DNA from: UBA685 sp049890115
GTDB taxonomy: Bacteria > Pseudomonadota > Alphaproteobacteria > Puniceispirillales > Puniceispirillaceae
Assembly (NCBI GenBank): GCA_049890115.1
Contig: JBMHCC010000045.1
Coordinates: forward strand, 1-64,000
Reading direction: 5' to 3'
DNA length: 64,000 nucleotides
In this document: in pieces, positions 59,521 to 64,000 of the stretch
Numbering within the stretch: position 1 is the first letter of the stretch
Layout of the letters: every line of letters begins with the position of its first letter
Notes under the pieces: generated by a model
Told to the model about the DNA's origin: nothing
The model's database searches: none
What the model saw: the letters and a program-made list of their open reading frames with translations, nothing else
Position numbers and translations under genes: made by a program

Positions 59521-60174
59521 TTAAAAATAGGCTGGCCGTAATGTGATTGCCCATTGTGATAGCGCAATTAAACTTGCCATAAGCAAAAGACCGAAAATCA
59601 TCTTGCCACTTGTGATCTCGCCGCCTTGTCCTTGTGCCTTTTTATTGCGTCCTGTAATCATCGCCGCCACAATATTTTTGCGCAAAATAAACACATAATA
59701 ACAAAGCGCTGACAGATGTAATATAATCACAAAAATGATGAAAAAGCGGCCAATTTCATGAATCCGGCCAGCCAGCCTGCTATAATCTGGCAGCCAATGA
59801 TAAAAAGGGCCGTCAAATAAAATATCATCACTATTAATGGTACCTGTTAATGCCATCATTAGCGGCAATGCAAGCAAAGCTATTGTCGCATAACCACCAA
59901 GCGGGCTATGGCCTGCTTTATCTGATGAGCGGCGATTGATAAGATCACGTGCTGTGTTCACGACAGCTGAAGGCCCTGTCAGGAAATGGCGAAATTGCGC
60001 TGTTGGCGAGCCAATAAACCCCCAAATAATGCGAAATCCAATCAGGCCGATAATGGTCATGCCGAAACGTTCATGAATTTCCCAGATGCCAAAATGACCA
60101 GATATCATAGCCCCAACCACTGATATCATCAAAGCCCAATGAAACACCCGCAAAGGCACATCCCAAACAATCAT
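59521..60174 (-). CDS. Cytochrome b561-type membrane protein
   Basis: A 217-residue protein with an N-terminal W-D-V-P-L-R-x-F-H-W motif and about five hydrophobic segments, including heme-b histidines in the first, third and later helices (G-H-F, H-E-R-F, H-W-L, H-L). This matches the bacterial cytochrome b561 family, which moves electrons between quinol and small periplasmic cytochromes. It converges with the cytochrome c' gene (36 bp between stops), so the two probably work together. Confidence 0.88.
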   Translation of the reverse strand: MIVWDVPLRVFHWALMISVVGAMISGHFGIWEIHERFGMTIIGLIGFRIIWGFIGSPTAQFRHFLTGPSAVVNTARDLINRRSSDKAGHSPLGGYATIALLALPLMMALTGTINSDDILFDGPFYHWLPDYSRLAGRIHEIGRFFIIFVIILHLSALCYYVFILRKNIVAAMITGRNKKAQGQGGEITSGKMIFGLLLMASLIALSQWAITLRPAYF

Positions 60175-60307
60175 TTTGCTTATGCTCCCATCGCAGCCAG
60201 CATGCTATCATGGCTTGTTATAACCGTCTTTCACCATGCGTTAGAACATGATAGCTTAATTCATATTTTTGATCACCTGATATCGCATCATAACAGGCTT
60301 GCAGGCA

Positions 60308-60964
60308 ATGACGATAAAACACCCTAATCACTCATCATGGCAACAGGCCATGCATTCTGCGCTTGCTAATCTGGCAAAAATAGATGCTGCACTTGATACC
60401 AAAATCAAAGCCTATAGTTATCCAGATGACCGCTCACTGCCACAAGGTTATCAGACATTGGCACGCATTATTATTGGCCAGCAAATATCACGTGCTGTCG
60501 CAAGCCATATATGGGAAAAATTGGGGCAAGCTGGCTGGCAAGATGCTGACACCATCGCAGAACGTTCTGTAGCAGAGCTAAAAGAATGTGGTCTATCTGG
60601 CAGAAAAGCTGAATATCTAATAGGGGCGGCACAAGCCTGCTTGTCTGGCACGTTACGCTTTGCCGATTTGCCTGAGATGAGCGGTGATGATGCCACTGCT
60701 CATCTGGTTACTTTGCGCGGTGTTGGTGCATGGACAGCTGATAATTACCGGCTTTTTGCTTTGGGTGATATGGATGCTTGGCCTGGTAATGATCTAGCTT
60801 TGCAAGAAGCCATGCGCCGCCTGCGTCAGTTACAAGAGCGACCTGATCATAAAATGATGGACAAGCTTGCTAGCCAATGGGCCCCTTATCGTGGTGCTGG
60901 CGCATTAATGCTATGGCATATTTATGCGCATGAGGTGCGCCTCGCGACACCATCTGCTATTTAA
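60308..60964 (+). CDS. DNA-3-methyladenine glycosylase II-type protein (AlkA-like)
   Basis: A 218-residue base-excision glycosylase of the HhH-GPD superfamily. It has the hairpin L-R-G-V-G-A-W-T-A and the catalytic aspartate in W-P-G-N-D-L-A. The Q-Q-I-S-x-A-V-A motif and an N-terminal segment fit AlkA/Mag-type enzymes that remove alkylated bases. I chose the ATG at 60308; the frame is open from TTG 60299. It converges on an AP-site-binding HMCES-like gene. Confidence 0.9.
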   Translation: MTIKHPNHSSWQQAMHSALANLAKIDAALDTKIKAYSYPDDRSLPQGYQTLARIIIGQQISRAVASHIWEKLGQAGWQDADTIAERSVAELKECGLSGRKAEYLIGAAQACLSGTLRFADLPEMSGDDATAHLVTLRGVGAWTADNYRLFALGDMDAWPGNDLALQEAMRRLRQLQERPDHKMMDKLASQWAPYRGAGALMLWHIYAHEVRLATPSAI

Positions 60965-60975
60965 TAGTGATGTTG

Positions 60976-61632
60976 TTACGAAAATAAATCAGCTTGCGGT
61001 GCGCTATCAGATTGGCTGTCATAAGGTGCTGTTAGCCCAGCATGATCATGACGCACATTCCCCACATCAGGTGATACGGTGTAAGCATTAAAATGGACAT
61101 CTGAAATAGGTTTAAGGCAGCTTTGTGCCTCTGCCACTGACCCTGATAGCCATGATTGCCAAAGCGTGTTTGCCAAAACATGCGGGACGCGGTGATGAAT
61201 ATCTGCCAGCCGTCCTGTTGCAGCACTAGTCACAATCACAAAGTGCGACTGCTTACCACGCTGAAAGCGCAAACCAGCTAATGCCATTACCCGCCCATCA
61301 TTCAGCTGAATATGATAAGGTTTATCTTTTCTTTGCCATTCATACCACCCACTTGCCACCACAAGACAACGGCTAGTGTGAAACGCATCACGAAAGGTTG
61401 GTTTTTCAGAAATGGTCTCTGAACGTGCATTTATCAGGGTCTTTTGTGCAATAATGCCATCTAGGCCAAATTGCGCCATTTCCATATCACGTGTTAATTT
61501 ATGGGCCGTAATAATAGGTGACTTCTGGCTTGGCGCGACATTCCAGCGCGGTGCTAAATTGCTGTTTATTGCCACACCAAAGCGCGATAATAATTCATGT
61601 GGGGTTGCTGTGACTGTAAATCGTCCACACAT
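60976..61632 (-). CDS. SOS response-associated protein HMCES/YedK type
   Basis: A 218-residue SRAP-domain protein that forms a covalent bond with abasic sites in single-stranded DNA and shields them. The catalytic Cys2 directly follows the start methionine (M-C-G-R-F), with the N-A-R-S-E-T motif and a conserved W-Y-E-W stretch. The ATG at 61632 must be the start because Cys2 has to become N-terminal. It lies next to an AlkA-like glycosylase, which creates abasic sites. Confidence 0.93.
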   Translation of the reverse strand: MCGRFTVTATPHELLSRFGVAINSNLAPRWNVAPSQKSPIITAHKLTRDMEMAQFGLDGIIAQKTLINARSETISEKPTFRDAFHTSRCLVVASGWYEWQRKDKPYHIQLNDGRVMALAGLRFQRGKQSHFVIVTSAATGRLADIHHRVPHVLANTLWQSWLSGSVAEAQSCLKPISDVHFNAYTVSPDVGNVRHDHAGLTAPYDSQSDSAPQADLFS

Positions 61633-61685
61633 TTTGTTATAGTTGTCCCTGTTTTAGTGAATTCATCCCAATATAGCGAAATCTT

Positions 61686-62633
61686 ATGCTAACTGATTTT
61701 AATCATCAATCTCTTCTGGCCGCCGCACAAGCCTTGCGTGACGGCAAACTTGTCAGCTTTCCAACCGAAACCGTGTATGGTCTTGGTGCTGATGCGACTA
61801 ATGATGACGCTGTGGCGGCTATCTATAAGGCAAAAGGACGCCCGTCTTTTAATCCGCTTATTGCCCATGTTCCTGATTTTGAGACGGCGCAAAATTATGC
61901 TGATTTTGATGATTTATCAACAAAGCTGGCAGCAATTTTCTGGCCAGGCCCGTTAACAATCATCAGGCCCATCAAAGATAATAGCGAAATCTCCCCACTT
62001 GTAACAGCTGGATTGCCAACACTTGCCTTGCGCGTCCCTGCCCCAGAAAAAGCACGCGCTTTGTTAGCGCAGACAGGCCGACCTGTTGCAGCGCCATCAG
62101 CCAATTTATCAGGGCGCATCAGCCCCACAAAGGCAGTCCATGTCGCAGCCAGTTTGGATGATGATTGCGCCTATATTTTAGATGCCGGGCCATGCCAAGA
62201 TGGTTTGGAATCAACCATCATCGCCCCTGATGGCAATCAGATTGTGATTTTACGACCTGGCCCTGTAACGGCAGAAATGCTGAAAGAGGCGATGCCTGAT
62301 AGTGTGATCATCACACAAGAAGAGGCCAATGACAGCACGCCTTCTTCACCAGGGCAGATGTCAAGCCATTATGCCCCAACCAAACCTGTCAGATTGCATG
62401 CCACTTCAAGACAAGCTGATGAGGTCTATATTGGATTTGGTGAATATGGCAAAACAGAGCCTTTAAATTTATCACCTGATGGTAATTTGATTGAGGCAGC
62501 GTCAAATTTATTTGCCTATTTGCATGAAGCTGACAAAATCAAAGGGGCTGTGATTGCGGTTGCGCCATTGCCTGAAACAGGGATTGGTAAAGCCATAACA
62601 GATAGGCTGCTTCGAGCCGCAACAGGAAAGTGA
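61686..62633 (+). CDS. tsaC: Threonylcarbamoyl-AMP synthase (TsaC/Sua5)
   Basis: This enzyme makes threonylcarbamoyl-AMP for the t6A37 modification of ANN-reading tRNAs. The 315-residue protein has the YrdC core with F-P-T-E-T-V-Y-G-L-G, K-G-R-P-S-F-N-P-L, and A-P-S-A-N-L-S-G, plus the C-terminal Sua5 domain after an S-x-H-Y-A-P linker, so it is the long form. It is read divergently from the HMCES-like gene and stops 4 bp before the next gene. Confidence 0.95.
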   Translation: MLTDFNHQSLLAAAQALRDGKLVSFPTETVYGLGADATNDDAVAAIYKAKGRPSFNPLIAHVPDFETAQNYADFDDLSTKLAAIFWPGPLTIIRPIKDNSEISPLVTAGLPTLALRVPAPEKARALLAQTGRPVAAPSANLSGRISPTKAVHVAASLDDDCAYILDAGPCQDGLESTIIAPDGNQIVILRPGPVTAEMLKEAMPDSVIITQEEANDSTPSSPGQMSSHYAPTKPVRLHATSRQADEVYIGFGEYGKTEPLNLSPDGNLIEAASNLFAYLHEADKIKGAVIAVAPLPETGIGKAITDRLLRAATGK

Positions 62634-62637
62634 CATT

Positions 62638-64000
62638 ATGTCTGATATTATTGCACAATTAACCACAATACTTGGCGCACAGAATATCATTTCTGATGAA
62701 GGTGATATGGATGCCTATCTCAATGATTGGCGCGGTAATTATCGCGGTGCAGCACAGGCCATTTTGCTGCCAACTTCCACTGAAATGGTCTCGCAAATCC
62801 TGAAACTAGCAGATGAAGAAAATCTGTATATTGTGCCGCAAGGTGGCAATACAGGGCTTGTTGGTGGCGGCATTCCAGACACATCAGGCACCATGTTCCT
62901 GCTATCATTATCACGCATGAAACAGGTGCGCTCTGTGTCTGTTGATGACCGCTCTATGGTCGTTGAAGCAGGGTGCATATTACAAGAACTTCATGAGCTG
63001 GCAGAGCGTCACGATCTTTATTTTCCGCTGAATTTAGCAGCCAAAGGAAGCTGCTCTATTGGAGGAAACTTATCGACAAATGCTGGCGGTATTAATGTGT
63101 TGCGCTATGGCAATACGCGCGATTTATGTTTGGGGCTTGAGATTGTGTTAATGGGGGGTGAGGTTATGGATTTGCTTACCCCATTGCGCAAAGATAATAC
63201 AGGTTATGATTTAAAACAGCTTTTCATAGGCGGTGAAGGTACGCTTGGCATCATTACCGCAGCTTCAATGAAATTATTTTCGCGGCCAAAAGCTGTAGCA
63301 ACTGCGATGGCATCTATCTCTGACCCACAATCAGGCGTAAAGCTGCTAGGGGCGTTACGCGATGCCACTGGTGATCTGGTTGAAGCGTTTGAAATTATGC
63401 CTCATGACATATTTGCCGTAGTCGAAAAGCAATTTCCGGCACTGCCCTGCCCGATTAAGCCAATTCCGGCCTTCTCTATTTTGATGGAAATTGGTTCATC
63501 TGATGCCTCACTGGCACAAGCAGATGACACAGGAGAAATACCCATTCAAACAAAGCTGGAAGAATTTCTGGCAGAGCAGATGGAAGCTGGCGCTGTTTTT
63601 GATGCCGTCATAGCGCAAAATGAAACACAGCGAAAAGCGATGTGGGATATTCGCGAACATGCCCCTGATTCTACCAAACGTGAATCTCATCCCGTTAATA
63701 CTGATATTTCTGTGCCATTATCAGAAATTGGGCGGTTTTATGATTTAGCATCACAAAATGTCCGCGCTATCGATCCTGAGGTCAGGATTTGCGGTTATGG
63801 CCATCTAGGAGATGGTAATATTCATTTTAACCTGATTGAAAGAGATGGCGGCGATGCAGGCTGGGAGCAAAAAAGAGGCGCCATGTTTGACGCTGTTTAT
63901 GAGGCTCTTTATCAGACAGGCGGCTCTATTAGTGCTGAACATGGGATTGGCACAATGAAGGCAGAACAGCTCAAGCAAGTAAAAGATCCAGTGGCTCTTG
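62638..64000 (+). CDS. FAD-binding oxidase, D-2-hydroxyglutarate dehydrogenase-like (cut by right edge)
   Basis: The first 454 codons of a flavoprotein of the FAD-linked oxidase C family are visible; about 20 more would complete the usual length. The FAD motif is P-Q-G-G-N-T-G-L-V-G-G, followed by the I-G-G-N-L-S-T-N-A-G-G stretch. The C-terminal metal-binding region reads G-H-L-G-D-G-N-I-H-F-N and ends with A-E-H-G-I-G. This pattern fits D-2-hydroxyglutarate dehydrogenase or a related D-2-hydroxyacid (glycolate/lactate) dehydrogenase. It starts 4 bp after tsaC and so is probably in its operon. Confidence 0.9.
   Translation, partial: MSDIIAQLTTILGAQNIISDEGDMDAYLNDWRGNYRGAAQAILLPTSTEMVSQILKLADEENLYIVPQGGNTGLVGGGIPDTSGTMFLLSLSRMKQVRSVSVDDRSMVVEAGCILQELHELAERHDLYFPLNLAAKGSCSIGGNLSTNAGGINVLRYGNTRDLCLGLEIVLMGGEVMDLLTPLRKDNTGYDLKQLFIGGEGTLGIITAASMKLFSRPKAVATAMASISDPQSGVKLLGALRDATGDLVEAFEIMPHDIFAVVEKQFPALPCPIKPIPAFSILMEIGSSDASLAQADDTGEIPIQTKLEEFLAEQMEAGAVFDAVIAQNETQRKAMWDIREHAPDSTKRESHPVNTDISVPLSEIGRFYDLASQNVRAIDPEVRICGYGHLGDGNIHFNLIERDGGDAGWEQKRGAMFDAVYEALYQTGGSISAEHGIGTMKAEQLKQVKDPVAL

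Overview
The window is a 64 kb piece of a bacterial chromosome with about 70 protein genes, one tRNA gene and almost no space between genes. I see no insertion sequence, prophage, CRISPR array or rRNA operon. Gene content and order point to an alphaproteobacterium: the string rpsF-rpsR-rplI / dnaB-alr-radA-cvpA-purF-SDR, class II DAHP synthase, alphaproteobacterial-type glutathione reductase, CimA-type citramalate synthase, cytochrome c' with a cytochrome b561, and the ligase-associated DNA repair set. Moderate to low GC (about 42-45 % by eye), short intergenic gaps and many overlapping start/stop codons would suit a free-living marine lineage such as SAR116. That lineage guess is inference, not proof.

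Layout. 1-3853 (minus): mltG (cut by the window edge), fabF, acpP, fabG, fabD, for fatty-acid elongation. 4175-5496 (plus): ribosomal proteins S6, S18 and L9 behind a structured leader, closed by a strong terminator. 5648-14131 (plus): dnaB, alr, an MlaE/MlaF-type ABC pair, radA, cvpA, purF and an SDR. 14124-15953 (minus): mnmC. 16040-18078 (plus): a canonical cyclopropane fatty acid synthase, a YcgN-like cysteine-cluster protein and two small proteins. 18075-24645: the ligase-associated DNA damage response set (ATP-dependent ligase and MBL exonuclease leftward, DEXH helicase and PdeM nuclease rightward) with a glutathione S-transferase gene between the halves.

24739-31402 is the most interesting part. 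It holds an FAD oxidoreductase, DUF1365, a second and divergent Cfa-like methyltransferase, DUF3833, an NTF2-like protein, two SDRs and a flavin reductase. Each of the three main transcription units is preceded by the same bipartite element (ATC[C/T], exactly 16 bp, CGTA), which resembles promoters of RpoE/ChrR-type ECF sigma factors of the singlet-oxygen response. The locus looks like one stress regulon for membrane-lipid modification, although no sigma or anti-sigma gene lies in the window.

31459-36959: a membrane-anchored unknown, an HD hydrolase, a small unknown, tRNA-Leu(UAA), rhomboid protease, a CinA-N-like protein, methionine aminopeptidase and RadC. 37362-43188 (plus): purB, purC, purS, purQ, purL, bolA-like and monothiol glutaredoxin. 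43231-53923 (minus): a monooxygenase-like protein, rpsD, a TrmJ-like methyltransferase, cimA, cysS, gltX, nadE, a nicotinate phosphoribosyltransferase and class II DAHP synthase. 54087-64000: glutathione reductase, two unknowns, thiolase, a DMT exporter, cytochrome c', cytochrome b561, an AlkA-like glycosylase, an HMCES/YedK protein, TsaC/Sua5 and a D-2-hydroxyglutarate-dehydrogenase-like flavoprotein cut by the right edge.
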